This document shows, piece after piece, positions 25,910-35,118 of a DNA stretch of 64,000 nucleotides. Origin of the DNA: Amycolatopsis sp. 2-15. Its GTDB lineage: Bacteria; Actinomycetota; Actinomycetes; Mycobacteriales; Pseudonocardiaceae. The notes under the pieces are model-generated. The model did not search any database and was not told the origin of the DNA. It saw only the letters and a program-made list of their open reading frames with translations. Position numbers and translations under genes: made by a program. The stretch's first letter is position 1. The number at the start of each line of letters is the position of its first letter. The DNA is taken from the NCBI RefSeq assembly GCF_030285625.1, contig NZ_CP127294.1, forward strand, positions 7,472,001 to 7,536,000, given 5' to 3'.

Positions 25910-27400
25910 CTATGACAGTCGCGATCGGACAGCGCGCGCGACCAGGAGGACGACACCCACCGCGGTGATCGTGCCCGCCGTGCGCGGGACCCAATCGCCC
26001 CACCGCACGTACGGAGTAATCTCCTCGTACACCGGCACATCGACCACGAAGATCCCGTGCGAGTCCGGCGGCAGCCACGCCAACTGCCTGCCCCGTGCGT
26101 CGAACGCCGCGGACGTTCCGTTCAGCTCCACCAGGACGGCAGACCGACCGGACTCCACCGCCCGCACCGCCTCGGCACTCGCCTGTTGCGGTTGCGCCCA
26201 GGTGCCGTGGAACGACGTGAGCGAGCCCTGCACCACCGTGACGTCGGCGTGCAGCCGAACGAGTTCCCGGCGCAGGTCGGGAAAGATCGACTCGTACGAG
26301 ATCAGTGGCCCCACCCGTGTCCCGCCGACTCGCAGCAGCGCAGGCTCTCGGCCCGGGGCCCGATCCTCCTCGGCGATCGCGGTGCCCTGAAGCACCTTTC
26401 CGAGCAGCGGCCGCATTGGCACATACTCGCCGAACGGGACCAGCCGCCGCTTCTCATATGTACCGACCAGACCGCCGGGTCCGTACTGCTGAGTCGTCTT
26501 CCTGATCCGGCCGTCCGCTGCTCGCGCGTCGACGTTGACCAGCACATCACTTCCCGCGGTCGCCGCGGCCTGTCGCAGCCGGGCCACCACATCAGGGCGG
26601 CGCGCCGGGTCGAACGGCATGCTGCTCTGCCCCCAGACCACCACATCCTGCCCCAGACCTGCGGCCCTGTGCGTCAGTCCCAGATGCGCCGCGAAACGCT
26701 CGGGGCCGCCGTACACGACGCCGGGCTGCACCCCCACTACGCGGAAACTGCCGGTCACCACCGGTTCCGGCCTGAGCAGCCCATAACCGACCGCGAGAGC
26801 GGCGAAAACTACGGCGAGCCCTCCCCCGAGCAGCCGCGCTGCCCGGCCGGCGCCGGGAAGGAACGGGGCAGCAAGCCCGACGTTGACGGCCACCACCACG
26901 AAGCTGAGCAACCACACGCCGCCCAGCGACGCCACGGCCAGCACCGGCCGCACCTGCCATTGCGTCAGGCCGACAAGACCCCAGGGCCCGCCCAGCCCTT
27001 CCCACGACCGCAGCGCCTCGACGGTGACCCAGACCGACGGCAGCACCACCACCGCCAGCGCCACCCGGGCCACGGACGGGTCTCGCAGCAGCCGGTACGT
27101 CGCCAGCCCGAACGGCACCCAGAGAGCACCGGCGACAACGCCCACCACAAGCGCCAGGAATCCCACGTTGGGCAGTAGCCATTGCAATACGGTGAGGAAG
27201 TACCCCACCGCGGCAAGTGAACTCCGCCAGGCGGCCTCACCGTACGAGCCTGCGCGAGCGAGCAACAGCACCAGCGGGACGAGCCCGATCCACCCCAGCC
27301 ACCACGCGTCGGCGGCCGGGTGGGCCAGCGCCACCAGGCAACCGATCAGCAGAGCCACCCCGCGCACCGCCCACCGACGAACCCGTGCGGCAACAGGCAT
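25910..27400 (-). CDS. apolipoprotein N-acyltransferase homologue with altered catalytic residues
   Basis: The 496-residue protein has the Lnt layout: six to seven membrane segments (about 12-205), a nitrilase-like periplasmic domain (about 215-455) and a final membrane helix (474-490). The catalytic triad of active Lnt is Glu-Lys-Cys. Here the glutamate is Gln258 (VVVWGQSS in place of WPES), the lysine is kept (Lys317 in YEKRRLVPFGEYVP), and the nucleophilic cysteine is Ser368 (PLISYES in place of LICYE). So it probably cannot form the acyl-enzyme and may be a partner or regulator of an active Lnt elsewhere; streptomycetes also carry two Lnt proteins. No frameshift is seen and the gene looks maintained. 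Confidence 0.85.
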   Translation of the reverse strand: MPVAARVRRWAVRGVALLIGCLVALAHPAADAWWLGWIGLVPLVLLLARAGSYGEAAWRSSLAAVGYFLTVLQWLLPNVGFLALVVGVVAGALWVPFGLATYRLLRDPSVARVALAVVVLPSVWVTVEALRSWEGLGGPWGLVGLTQWQVRPVLAVASLGGVWLLSFVVVAVNVGLAAPFLPGAGRAARLLGGGLAVVFAALAVGYGLLRPEPVVTGSFRVVGVQPGVVYGGPERFAAHLGLTHRAAGLGQDVVVWGQSSMPFDPARRPDVVARLRQAAATAGSDVLVNVDARAADGRIRKTTQQYGPGGLVGTYEKRRLVPFGEYVPMRPLLGKVLQGTAIAEEDRAPGREPALLRVGGTRVGPLISYESIFPDLRRELVRLHADVTVVQGSLTSFHGTWAQPQQASAEAVRAVESGRSAVLVELNGTSAAFDARGRQLAWLPPDSHGIFVVDVPVYEEITPYVRWGDWVPRTAGTITAVGVVLLVARAVRSRLS

Positions 27401-27472
27401 ACGAGCACGCTACTCCCCCCTCGATCGCGGGTTGGGCCAGTTCGGCTCTTCCAAGCCCGGGCCCACATTCAC

Positions 27473-27700
27473 TCACGCGTTCCGGCTTGTCTCAGCCATC
27501 CTGGCGCCCGCATCCACATCCTGCGGGCTCGGCGGAGGTGTGGGGCGGCGCAACGGAGCGAGCACCGTGATAAGAGCCGCGGTCGCGACAACCCCCGCCG
27601 AGGCGATGCCGGTAGTCGTCCAGCCGAGTCGATCGACTGCGGTGGCGCCGAAATCCGTGCCGTGGCTTCCTCCGGCGAAGTAGACGGCCATGGAGGCGCT
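27473..27700 (-). pseudogene. possible C-terminal remnant of an MFS transporter
   Basis: A leftward frame has AAGASASMAVYFAGGSHGTDFG and a hydrophobic helix GWTTTGIASAGVVATAALITV followed by a Pro-rich tail, resembling the last membrane segments of an MFS protein. The rest of the gene is missing. The similarity is limited, so the identity is tentative. Confidence 0.35.
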
Positions 27701-28107
27701 TGCACCGGCTGCGGGGCGGCAAATTTCCGGCTTCTGTTCCACCGAATTCGCCGTCACCGAAACCCGCAATACCACCTGCCTGCCTCGCGTAACGGCACTC
27801 GCCGCTCACCAGGCCGGCAGGTACCGGTTCATCAGGCGCACCGAAGACGTCCTCGAAATGCCGTAAACTCATTCTCCAGCGCATGTGCGCCCGGCGGTGG
27901 GGCTCGCCGGACCCAACCGCGGTTTCGGCCGCCAACAGTCCCTACCTGGTCCACGATCCCAGCGATCACAGGTCGGGGTGCGAGCCCGTGACAACTCTGG
28001 CACTGCTGCTCAGCGGCAAACTCGGAACGGCCCGCCGCGCCGGCTTCGACCGCGCTCCCTGAGATCGCCGCAATCCGTCCTCGATACCCGCGAAGGAGAC
28101 AGGAGAA
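27701..28107. promoter_or_regulatory. region upstream of glnA
   Basis: About 400 bp without a supported gene precede glnA. It must contain the glnA promoter, and GAAGGAGACAGGAGAA just before the ATG is a strong ribosome site. I could not place GlnR boxes with confidence. Confidence 0.4.
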
Positions 28108-29532
28108 ATGTTCACCAACGCCGACGAGATCCTCCGCTTCGCCGCCGACGAGGACGTCCAGTTCATCGACGTCCAGTTCTGCGACCTGCCCGGCATCATG
28201 CAGCACTTCACCGTCCCGGCGGCCTCTTTCGACGCGGACTCCTTCACCGACGGGCTCGCCTTCGACGGCTCGTCGGTCCGCGGGTTCCAGTCCATTCACG
28301 AGTCGGACATGTTGCTGCTTCCCGACCCGGTCACCGCCCGCGTCGACCCGTTCCGCGCCCAGAAGACCCTCGCGATGAACTTCTTCGTGCACGACCCGTT
28401 CACTCGCGAGGCGTACAGCCGCGACCCGCGCAACATCGCCCGCAAGGCCGAGCAGTACATCACCGAATCCAGCATCGCGGACCGTGCGTTCTTCGGGCCG
28501 GAGGCCGAGTTCTACATCTTCGACTCCGTCCGGTTCGACTCCGCGGAGAACGGCGCCTTCCACGAGGTCGACTCGATCGAGGGCTGGTGGAACACCGGCG
28601 CCGACGAAGCCGGCGGGAACCAGGGCTACAAAACCCCGTACAAGGGCGGCTACTTCCCCGTCCCACCACGTGATCACTTCGCCGACCTGCGTGACGAAAT
28701 CGTGCGCAACCTGGCCGGCGTCGGGATCGATGTCGAGAAGGCCCACCACGAGGTCGGCAGCGGCGGCCAGGCCGAGGTCAACTACAAGTTCAACACTCTC
28801 CTGCACGCCGCGGACGACCTGCAGCTGTTCAAGTTCATCGTGAAGAACACCGCCTGGGCGGCCGGCAAGACCGTCACTTTCATGCCCAAACCGCTCTTCG
28901 GCGACAACGGCTCCGGCATGCACTGCCACCAATCCCTGTGGGACGAGAACGGTCCCCTGTTCTACGACGAAACCGGTTACGGCGGCCTGTCCGACATCGG
29001 GCGCCACTACGTCGGCGGCATTCTGCACCACGCGCCGAGCCTGCTGGCCTTCACCAACCCGACGATGAACTCCTACCACCGCCTCGTCCCCGGTTACGAA
29101 GCACCGATCAACCTCGTGTACTCCCAGCGCAACCGCTCCGCCTGCGTCCGCATCCCGATCACCGGCAGCAGCCCCAAAGCCAAGCGCATCGAGTTCCGCT
29201 GCCCCGACTCCTCCGGCAACCCCTACCTCGCGTTCGCCGCGATGGTGATGGCCGGGCTCGACGGGATCCGCAACAAGATCGAGCCCGCGGCACCGATCGA
29301 CAAGGACCTCTACGAACTCCCACCCGAGGAAGCGCGCGATGTCGCCCAAGTTCCAGGATCACTCGAGGCCGTGATCGACCGGTTGGAAACCGACCACGAG
29401 TTCCTCCTCAAAGGTGACGTGTTCACCCCGGACGTGATCGAGACCTGGGTCGACTTCAAGCGAGAGCACGAGATCGACCCACTGCGGCTGCGCCCGCACC
29501 CGTACGAGTTCGCGTTGTACTACGACGTGTGA
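28108..29532 (+). CDS. glnA: glutamine synthetase type I (GSI-beta)
   Basis: The 474-residue enzyme makes glutamine from glutamate, ammonia and ATP as a dodecamer. The signatures are all present: [17 protein letters not shown] near the start, [26 protein letters not shown], the ATP loop [28 protein letters not shown] and [17 protein letters not shown]. The tyrosine adenylylated by GlnE is kept in DLYELPPEE near residue 400, which marks the GSI-beta class under covalent control. Length is normal and the ribosome site is excellent. It stands alone; its neighbours are remnants. Confidence 0.97.
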   Translation: MFTNADEILRFAADEDVQFIDVQFCDLPGIMQHFTVPAASFDADSFTDGLAFDGSSVRGFQSIHESDMLLLPDPVTARVDPFRAQKTLAMNFFVHDPFTREAYSRDPRNIARKAEQYITESSIADRAFFGPEAEFYIFDSVRFDSAENGAFHEVDSIEGWWNTGADEAGGNQGYKTPYKGGYFPVPPRDHFADLRDEIVRNLAGVGIDVEKAHHEVGSGGQAEVNYKFNTLLHAADDLQLFKFIVKNTAWAAGKTVTFMPKPLFGDNGSGMHCHQSLWDENGPLFYDETGYGGLSDIGRHYVGGILHHAPSLLAFTNPTMNSYHRLVPGYEAPINLVYSQRNRSACVRIPITGSSPKAKRIEFRCPDSSGNPYLAFAAMVMAGLDGIRNKIEPAAPIDKDLYELPPEEARDVAQVPGSLEAVIDRLETDHEFLLKGDVFTPDVIETWVDFKREHEIDPLRLRPHPYEFALYYDV

Positions 29533-29626
29533 GAGCTGACGAAGCTGAACAACCTGGCTCGGGATCGGTTCACGGCCGATGAAGGACCGTTGGCCCGCGA
29601 GGACGCGGCTGCATCCAGGTGTATTT

Positions 29627-29775
29627 GGCCATCAGATTGGCGGCAGTCGGCTGGTGGGTGGGTGTCCGCCGAGTGCGCTGTGGCGGCGTCGAGTGTTGTA
29701 GTGCTGGCGCCAGGGTGCAAGGGCAGTGGCGCGTTGGGTGTTGCTGCTGACGGGTTGTCGGTAGGCCCATTCGGT
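29627..29775 (-). pseudogene. IS481-family transposase C-terminal remnant
   Basis: Read leftward: TEWAYRQPVSSNTQRATALA then HYNTRRRHSALGGHPPTSRL, the conserved end of IS481-type DDE transposases. The catalytic core is missing and the terminal codons are out of frame. It borders the tRNA-like repeat copy B. Confidence 0.75.
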
Positions 29776-29814
29776 TTGCACGTGCGGTAGTGCGCGCTTT
29801 TCATGGTCAAGCCA

Positions 29815-29955
29815 CGTGTCGCACTTCCCTGACACGGAATATGTCACTGGTTCAACGCCAGTATCCCGCACCAGCTGAAATCGCAGATCAGAAACCCTGT
29901 CTCTCCCCGGAGGGCAGGGCTTCAGTTGTCAGATGGCGACGAAATGGCGATGCCT
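29815..29955 (+). repeat. tRNA-Ala-like 3' half with flank, copy B
   Basis: This copy resembles the one at 21666-21800 over about 140 bp in direct orientation. The anticodon arm is damaged (CTTCC-CTGACAC-GGAAT), whereas the T arm is perfect (ACTGG-TTCAACG-CCAGT) and CCA is present (29871-29873). The conserved tail includes CAGATGGCGACG. It may be the other junction of an old 8.1-kb insertion or an independent relic. Confidence 0.6.
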
Positions 29956-30004
29956 TCGAACCGGGGTTGTCCCACCGCCGGAATCCCACAGCCGGGTGCC
30001 GAAG

Positions 30005-30736
30005 CTAAGTGCCGTGTTCTCCGGCGAGTGCCCGATACACCGGCCGGAGCAGCTCGGCGACGTCTTCGCCGCCCGCCGTGATCGCGAATGGCGGGGCGTG
30101 GTCCAGCAGCGCGTCGAACGTCGTTCGCGGCACCGGTAACGGCGCCGCGGCGCCCAGGCCCGGGGCCTGACCGCAGTCGAAGAAGGTGTCCATGACTTCG
30201 GTCAGGGCCGGAGACCTGTCGTCAGGATCGAGCGGCTCGGCGGAGATGAGGCGGTTCTTCAGCTCCTCGAGCAGCGTTTCGCGGTTCCGGCCGCGCAAAG
30301 CCAGGATGGTGAACGGATCGTCGCCGACCCGCGCCACGAGCGCGGAGAACACGGCGTTCAGGTGGCCGCACGGCACCTCGACGTCCGGGCACGTGCAGTC
30401 CAGTGACACCTCCCGCGCCGACGACGGGAACAAGGGCAGCCGGACCGCTTTGAAGATCTGTTCGACGTCACGGGGCAGTTCGCCGCTGAGCAGCAGGACC
30501 GTGGACGACGCTTTCGCGGCGAGGGCATGGGTGATCGCCGCCCAGTCTGATTTCCCGAACGCCGTCATTCCGATTCTCACCTGGTAAAGCCGGCCGTCCT
30601 GCACCTCGGCGTCGACGCGCCCGGCGCCGACCTCCAAGGACACGACGCTCCCCCGGCCTTTCGCGGGGAGGAGGACGCCGATCGCCGTCAACGCTCGGAT
30701 GAACCGGGTCGACCACCACGGGAGTGGCTCAGTCAT
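30005..30736 (-). CDS. SWIM zinc-finger protein, partner of the SNF2 helicase
   Basis: The 243-residue protein has the SWIM motif C-x-C-xn-C-x-H in LDCTCPDVEVPCGHLNAVF near residues 120-138. The rest is soluble and beta-rich in the first half. SWIM proteins bind DNA or protein, and in actinomycetes they are nearly always encoded next to a SNF2-type helicase, as here. The ATG at 30736 overlaps the helicase stop by 8 bp, so they are co-translated and probably work as a complex in chromatin remodelling or repair. Confidence 0.85.
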   Translation of the reverse strand: MTEPLPWWSTRFIRALTAIGVLLPAKGRGSVVSLEVGAGRVDAEVQDGRLYQVRIGMTAFGKSDWAAITHALAAKASSTVLLLSGELPRDVEQIFKAVRLPLFPSSAREVSLDCTCPDVEVPCGHLNAVFSALVARVGDDPFTILALRGRNRETLLEELKNRLISAEPLDPDDRSPALTEVMDTFFDCGQAPGLGAAAPLPVPRTTFDALLDHAPPFAITAGGEDVAELLRPVYRALAGEHGT

Positions 30737-33700
30737 CGATCGCGTCCTCCCCCAGGGTGAGCACCCCGCGCAGCGCGTCCGTGGACAGTTCGGTGAGCCA
30801 GCTTTCGCCCTCGCCGACGACCATTCCCGCGAGCGCGCGTTTCTTGGTGATCAGGGTGTCGATGCGCTCCTCGATGGTGCCCGGGCAGACGAACTTCCGG
30901 ACCTGGACGTTGCGTCCCTGCCCGATCCGGAACGCCCGGTCGGTGGCCTGGTTCTCCACGGCCGGGTTCCACCACCGGTCCAGGTGCAGGACCTGGCTGG
31001 CGGCGGTCAGCGTGAGCCCGGAGCCGCCTGCCTTGAGCGAGAGCAAGAGGATCCGCGGCCCGTCGTCGGCCTGGAAGCGTTCCACGATCGCGTCTCGCGA
31101 CCCCGTTGCCAGGCCGCCGTGCAAAAACGCGACTTCGGCGCCGAGCCGGTCCGACAAATGGGGCACGAGCATATGGCCGAATTCGGTGTACTGCGTGAAG
31201 CACAGCACCCGATCGCCCGACGCCAGGATTTCCGCCAGGATCTCTTCGAGGCGGATGACCTTGCCGGAGCGGTGCCCGATCGGGGAGCCGTCGTGCAGCA
31301 GGTGCGCGGGGTGGTTGCAGACCTGCTTGAGTTTCGTGATCGCGGCGAGGATGTTGCCGCGGCGCTTGATTCCCTGACTGTTTTCGATCTTCTTCATCAT
31401 CTCGTCGACGATCGCGCGGTACAGCGTGCCCTGTTCGCGGGTGAGCCGGTATTCCTGCGTGATTTCGATCTTTTCCGGGAGCTCGGGGACGATCGCGGGG
31501 TCCGTCTTCACCCGGCGCAGCAGGTACGGCTGCGTGAGCCGGCGCAGAGCGGCGGCCGTGGCGGTGTCGCCGCTGCGCTCGATCGGGGCCGCGAACCGTT
31601 GCCGGAACTCGAACCTGCTGCCGAGCAGCCCGGGGTTGAGCAGGTCGAGCACCGACCACAGGTCCGCGAGCCGGTTTTCCACCGGGGTGCCGGTCAGCGC
31701 GAGCCGGTGCCCGGCCGTGAACCGCCGCACCGCCTTGGCCGTCGCGGTGTCGGCGTTCTTGATGGCGTGCGCTTCGTCGAGCACCAGGCGTCGCCAGGCG
31801 AACGTCTCGAGTTCGCCGGCGTCACGGGTGGCGGTGGTGTAGGTCGTGACAACGAGGTCGGCCGCGGCGACCTGCTCGGCGAGCGCGTCTCCGTGCGCGC
31901 GGGCGCTGCCGTGGTGGGCGTGGACCCGGAGGTCGGGGGCGAAGTTCGCCGACTCCCGCTGCCACATGCCGACCAGCGACATCGGGCACAGCACCAACGT
32001 CGGCCGGCGATCGCCCTCTGCCCGCTCGACGGCCTCCAGCGCCAGCGTCTGGACGGTTTTGCCGAGGCCCATGTCATCGGCCAGGCACGCACCGAGCCCC
32101 AGCGCCGACATGAAAGCCAGCCAGGCGACACCCCGCTGCTGGTAGGGGCGCAGCGTGGCACGGAACGACGGCGGCAACTCGACCGGCCGCAGTACCTGGT
32201 GGACCCGCTCGGCCAGGACGTCCCCGACCCAGCCGTCAGCGCTGACGTCGGTGACCGGGAGCGGCACCTCCTTCGCGAGGTGGACGAGCTCCAGCAGCTC
32301 GGCCGCGGTAGGGCGCTGGGTCTGCCGGTGCGGGTCGCGGCGCAGGAACTCGAGGCCGGCGCGGAGCCGGTCGGCGTCGACGCTGATCCACCTGCCCCGC
32401 AGCCGCACCAGCGGTGTCTTCGCCGCGACGAGCCTGGCCAGCTCGTCCTCGCCGATTTCGTCGTCGCCCACCGCGATCGACCAGCGGAACCCGGCCAGCT
32501 CGTCGCGGCCCACCCGGCTGCGGGCGACGACCTGCTCCGACGGCGTGCTGCGGACGGAGAGCCGGAGCCCGAGCCGGCGCCTGCCGTCCCAGGTGGCCGG
32601 AAGCTGCACCTCGAACCCGGCCTCGGCCAGCCGGGTCGCGCCCGAGGTGAGGAACTGTTCGGCTTCCTCGACGGTCAGGTCGTACTCGGACGGCTGGGTC
32701 CTGCGCAATGCCGGAGCCAGCATGGGTTCCACCAGCGCGGCCCGGCCCAGCTCGGCGACTAACAGCCCCTTCGGGTCCCTGACCAGCCCGTTCGCCTGAC
32801 CCGACCAGATCTGCCCCGCCGATAGCAGCAAGCTCGGATCGGCCGTCGCACGCAGGAGGAACTGCAGCTGCCACTTGGTGCCGTCGCCGGTCTGGTCGTC
32901 GGGATCGTCCTCGGCAGGCTGATGCAGGGTGCCGACTTCGGCCAGCCGGAAACACGCCCGGCCGTCGACGACGTCGGTGTCGGCGACCTCGTCCCACTTC
33001 GCGACGGCGTCGGCCAGGACACCGAGCTCACCCAGCGGCAGCTCGACGCGGGCAACGCCGCCCTGCAAAGCGGACAGCCACACCCCGGCCGGGCCCCGGC
33101 CTCCGCGCAGGTCGACGGGCGGATCCGCCCGCGCCAGCCGGTCCCGGACCGCCGCGTCGACCAGGGTGTGGAGGGCATCGGTGACGAGCGCACGCGGTGA
33201 GGCCCCGGTGTGCGGCGCGATCTGCTCGGCCCGCCCGACCGGCGGCATGGCCGCGACCAGTGCGTCGAACGCGACGAAATCCACGCCCTGGAGCACCGGG
33301 CGCCACCGGGCCTCCGCCGCATCGCCCTGGCGGACCAGCGTCGGCAGAACCCGCCCCCGCCGCACCAGATCCGCGGCCAGGCGGGCCACCGCCCGCAGGT
33401 AGGTGACCGAAGCGCCGTACGACGCCGAGTCGTCGAGGTCGTCCAGCTCGGTCGCGTCCACGATCAACGCCGGCACCGACCACGGCCGCAACGACGGCGC
33501 CGGGCCACGCCGCTTACCGCCCGCCGCCGGCTCGGAGGAGGCGAGCGGCCGGTTCGCCCGCGACGGGAGCAGCAGCGTCGCCGACGTGGGCTTGCCGGGG
33601 TGCAGAGCGGTCAGCTTCGCGCTGGAGACCGCGAACGGATGCGGGAGCGCGATCTGCGCCGAACGACTCGACGTGCCGACCGGGCCTCGGTCGTGCTCCG

Positions 33701-33743
33701 CCCAGAGCAGCAGACCCCGGCCCGGGGACCACAGAGCGTGCAC
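30729..33743 (-). CDS. SNF2-family DNA helicase/translocase
   Basis: About 1004 residues from the GTG at 33743 (VHALWSPGRGLLLWAE). A TTG nine bases upstream, better spaced from GAAGGAG, and an ATG at 33800 are alternatives. The N-terminal half is the bacterial SNF2-associated region; the motor starts near residue 540 with Walker A DDMGLGKTVQT, then the LDEAH box, the TGTPVENRLADLW motif III region and, in the second RecA fold, FTQYTEFGHML, LLSLKAGGSGLTLT and the DRAFRIGQ arginine-finger motif. It is a double-stranded DNA translocase, with the SWIM partner directly downstream. The length is typical of the actinomycete family. Confidence 0.93.
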   Translation of the reverse strand: MHALWSPGRGLLLWAEHDRGPVGTSSRSAQIALPHPFAVSSAKLTALHPGKPTSATLLLPSRANRPLASSEPAAGGKRRGPAPSLRPWSVPALIVDATELDDLDDSASYGASVTYLRAVARLAADLVRRGRVLPTLVRQGDAAEARWRPVLQGVDFVAFDALVAAMPPVGRAEQIAPHTGASPRALVTDALHTLVDAAVRDRLARADPPVDLRGGRGPAGVWLSALQGGVARVELPLGELGVLADAVAKWDEVADTDVVDGRACFRLAEVGTLHQPAEDDPDDQTGDGTKWQLQFLLRATADPSLLLSAGQIWSGQANGLVRDPKGLLVAELGRAALVEPMLAPALRRTQPSEYDLTVEEAEQFLTSGATRLAEAGFEVQLPATWDGRRRLGLRLSVRSTPSEQVVARSRVGRDELAGFRWSIAVGDDEIGEDELARLVAAKTPLVRLRGRWISVDADRLRAGLEFLRRDPHRQTQRPTAAELLELVHLAKEVPLPVTDVSADGWVGDVLAERVHQVLRPVELPPSFRATLRPYQQRGVAWLAFMSALGLGACLADDMGLGKTVQTLALEAVERAEGDRRPTLVLCPMSLVGMWQRESANFAPDLRVHAHHGSARAHGDALAEQVAAADLVVTTYTTATRDAGELETFAWRRLVLDEAHAIKNADTATAKAVRRFTAGHRLALTGTPVENRLADLWSVLDLLNPGLLGSRFEFRQRFAAPIERSGDTATAAALRRLTQPYLLRRVKTDPAIVPELPEKIEITQEYRLTREQGTLYRAIVDEMMKKIENSQGIKRRGNILAAITKLKQVCNHPAHLLHDGSPIGHRSGKVIRLEEILAEILASGDRVLCFTQYTEFGHMLVPHLSDRLGAEVAFLHGGLATGSRDAIVERFQADDGPRILLLSLKAGGSGLTLTAASQVLHLDRWWNPAVENQATDRAFRIGQGRNVQVRKFVCPGTIEERIDTLITKKRALAGMVVGEGESWLTELSTDALRGVLTLGEDAIDD

Positions 33744-33909
33744 CGAGGGCAAAGTCTGGGGCTCCTTCGTCCGATCCGGGTTCCCCACAGATCGTCGCAC
33801 GGCAGACGTAGCGGTCGCCGCCCGAGACCACCGCAGCGTATGCCGGCCCTCGTGGAACGTGAACGTCGGCAGAATCGGAGGCCGCCGCTCCCCCGCCCGG
33901 CAACGATGC

Positions 33910-34240
33910 CTTGGCCGAGCTAGATGTGCTGGTCGGGTTCAACGACGACCTGGCCGGCGAGGCCACCCGCAGTTCTGGGTCTCCGATCAAGGGCGAACAT
34001 CCCGCGTGGACCGGCAACCGCAAGTCAAACTCGCCTTTTTTCCTCCGCTGCGTTCGCCGCCCTGGCAGACCCGACCAGCAGGACCGACTACGACCGCAAA
34101 CGCGCCGAGGGCACGAAACACAACGCTGCCCTGATCTGCCTGGCCCGCCGCCGCTGCGACGTCTCTACGCCATGCTGCGCAACGGCACCCACTACCGAAC
34201 ACCCCGAACCAGCTCCCACCGCAACCGCGGCTTGACAACC
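33910..34240 (+). pseudogene. IS110-family transposase remnant
   Basis: Rightward pieces of an IS110 transposase lie in different frames: LDVLVGFNDDLAGEATR at the left, then after a deletion DYDRKRAEGTKHNAALICLARRRCD, and finally RLYAMLRNGTHYRTP at the right end. At least one frameshift and one internal deletion are present. It is the inverted sister of the remnant at 25.4 kb. Confidence 0.75.
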
Positions 34241-34245
34241 ACATA

Positions 34246-34420
34246 GGCCGCCGCGATCCGCGGCAGCCTGTGGCCCGAGCCCTACTCCGGTACCCAGACC
34301 GCGCACACCAAGGACGGCACGGAAACCAAGCTCAAGAACGCCGTCTGCGCCGGCACCGTCGCCCTCTCCGCCATCAAGAACAACTGGACCACCGTCGTGC
34401 AGGTCACCGGCTTCGGCTGA
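34246..34420 (+). pseudogene. unrecognised C-terminal gene fragment
   Basis: After a TAG, the frame reads LWPEPYSGTQTAHTKDGTETK then NAVCAGTVALSAIKNNWTTV and ends in GFG. It looks like a genuine protein end (balanced composition, one Cys, alternating hydrophobicity) but has no start. I cannot name the family. Confidence 0.35.
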
Positions 34421-34442
34421 CCTCACCACCCATGAACCACAC

Positions 34443-34853
34443 CTCGCCCAGGGTTCCGGCGAAGTCGACCCTGACGACGGCAGCGCCGGCCTCGCTGTCC
34501 GCTTTGACGAGCAACACCACTACGAGATCGAGGCCGTCGCCGGACAAGTGCAGGTGCGTGCCCGCATCGGCCTGCTGGACAACGCGGTGGCTTCTCGGCA
34601 GATCTCCGCGGAGCCCGTCGTCTTGGGGATCGGCATAACCACGCACACACCGAGCGGTCCGCGAAGCGGACCCGACGCCGTCTCCTTCGATTTCGGGGAA
34701 CCGGAGGGTACCTTCACCGTACTCAGGCACCCTCGACGGCCGGTATCGGTCCACCGAGGTCGCAGGCGGCGTCACCGGACGAGTCATCGGCACCTACGCC
34801 GTTGCTCGCACTGTCCACTTCGACTGGTTCGACTACGAGCCCACAGCCGTTGA
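34443..34853 (+). pseudogene. C-terminal beta-sandwich of a GH43-type glycosidase, frameshifted
   Basis: The frame gives SAGLAVRFDEQHHYEIEAVA, QVRARIGLLDNAV and DAVSFDFGEPEGTFTVL. It then shifts near 34722 and goes on as DGRYRSTEVAGGVTGRVIGT and VHFDWFDYEP. This is the ligand-facing C-terminal sandwich found after the catalytic domain in GH43 beta-xylosidase/arabinofuranosidase-like enzymes. The catalytic propeller is absent. It lies at the edge of the sugar operon and may be a lost member of it. Confidence 0.65.
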
Positions 34854-35023
34854 ACAGTCCGGATCCGGTGCAGTGTGCCATCGAGATGCAGGTCGGTGCT
34901 GATGGCGACCGTCAAGGCCGTCACACAACCGGCGCAACGAAGCCCTCGTGGTGAATGATCAATTCCCCGCGGAGTAAAACGCAGACCCGGGCCACCAGTC
35001 CGCGCCGACGGCGGCAGACACAA

Positions 35024-35070
35024 TGACGCCCGGGACGGAATCTCCGAATCGGAAAGTCCCTCCCGGGCGT
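35024..35070. terminator. hairpin terminator at the end of the sugar operon
   Basis: Two 11-bp arms (GACGCCCGGGA/TCCCGGGCGTC) enclose a 25-nt loop that can itself pair. It begins 48 bp after the last stop codon of the leftward operon. No T-run is present, as is common in actinomycetes. Confidence 0.65.
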
Positions 35071-35118
35071 CGCGGTCAGCCGGTCACGGCTGGAGTGCCG
35101 AGGAGCTGTTTCTTGGTG

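Noticed and set aside
27832..29349. Long open frame (about 500 codons) antisense to glnA
   Set aside because: Its protein is a low-complexity Val/Asp/Glu-rich reading without any domain, as expected from the third-position GC bias of glnA; glnA itself is complete and unmistakable.
30699..32762. Open frame of 687 codons antisense to the SNF2 helicase
   Set aside because: It has no domain features and mirrors the codon bias of the helicase, whose motifs are all in place on the other strand.
34404..34793. Leftward gene over the GH43 remnant
   Set aside because: The sense strand reads as the beta-sandwich domain of GH43 proteins; the leftward frame is only its mirror.
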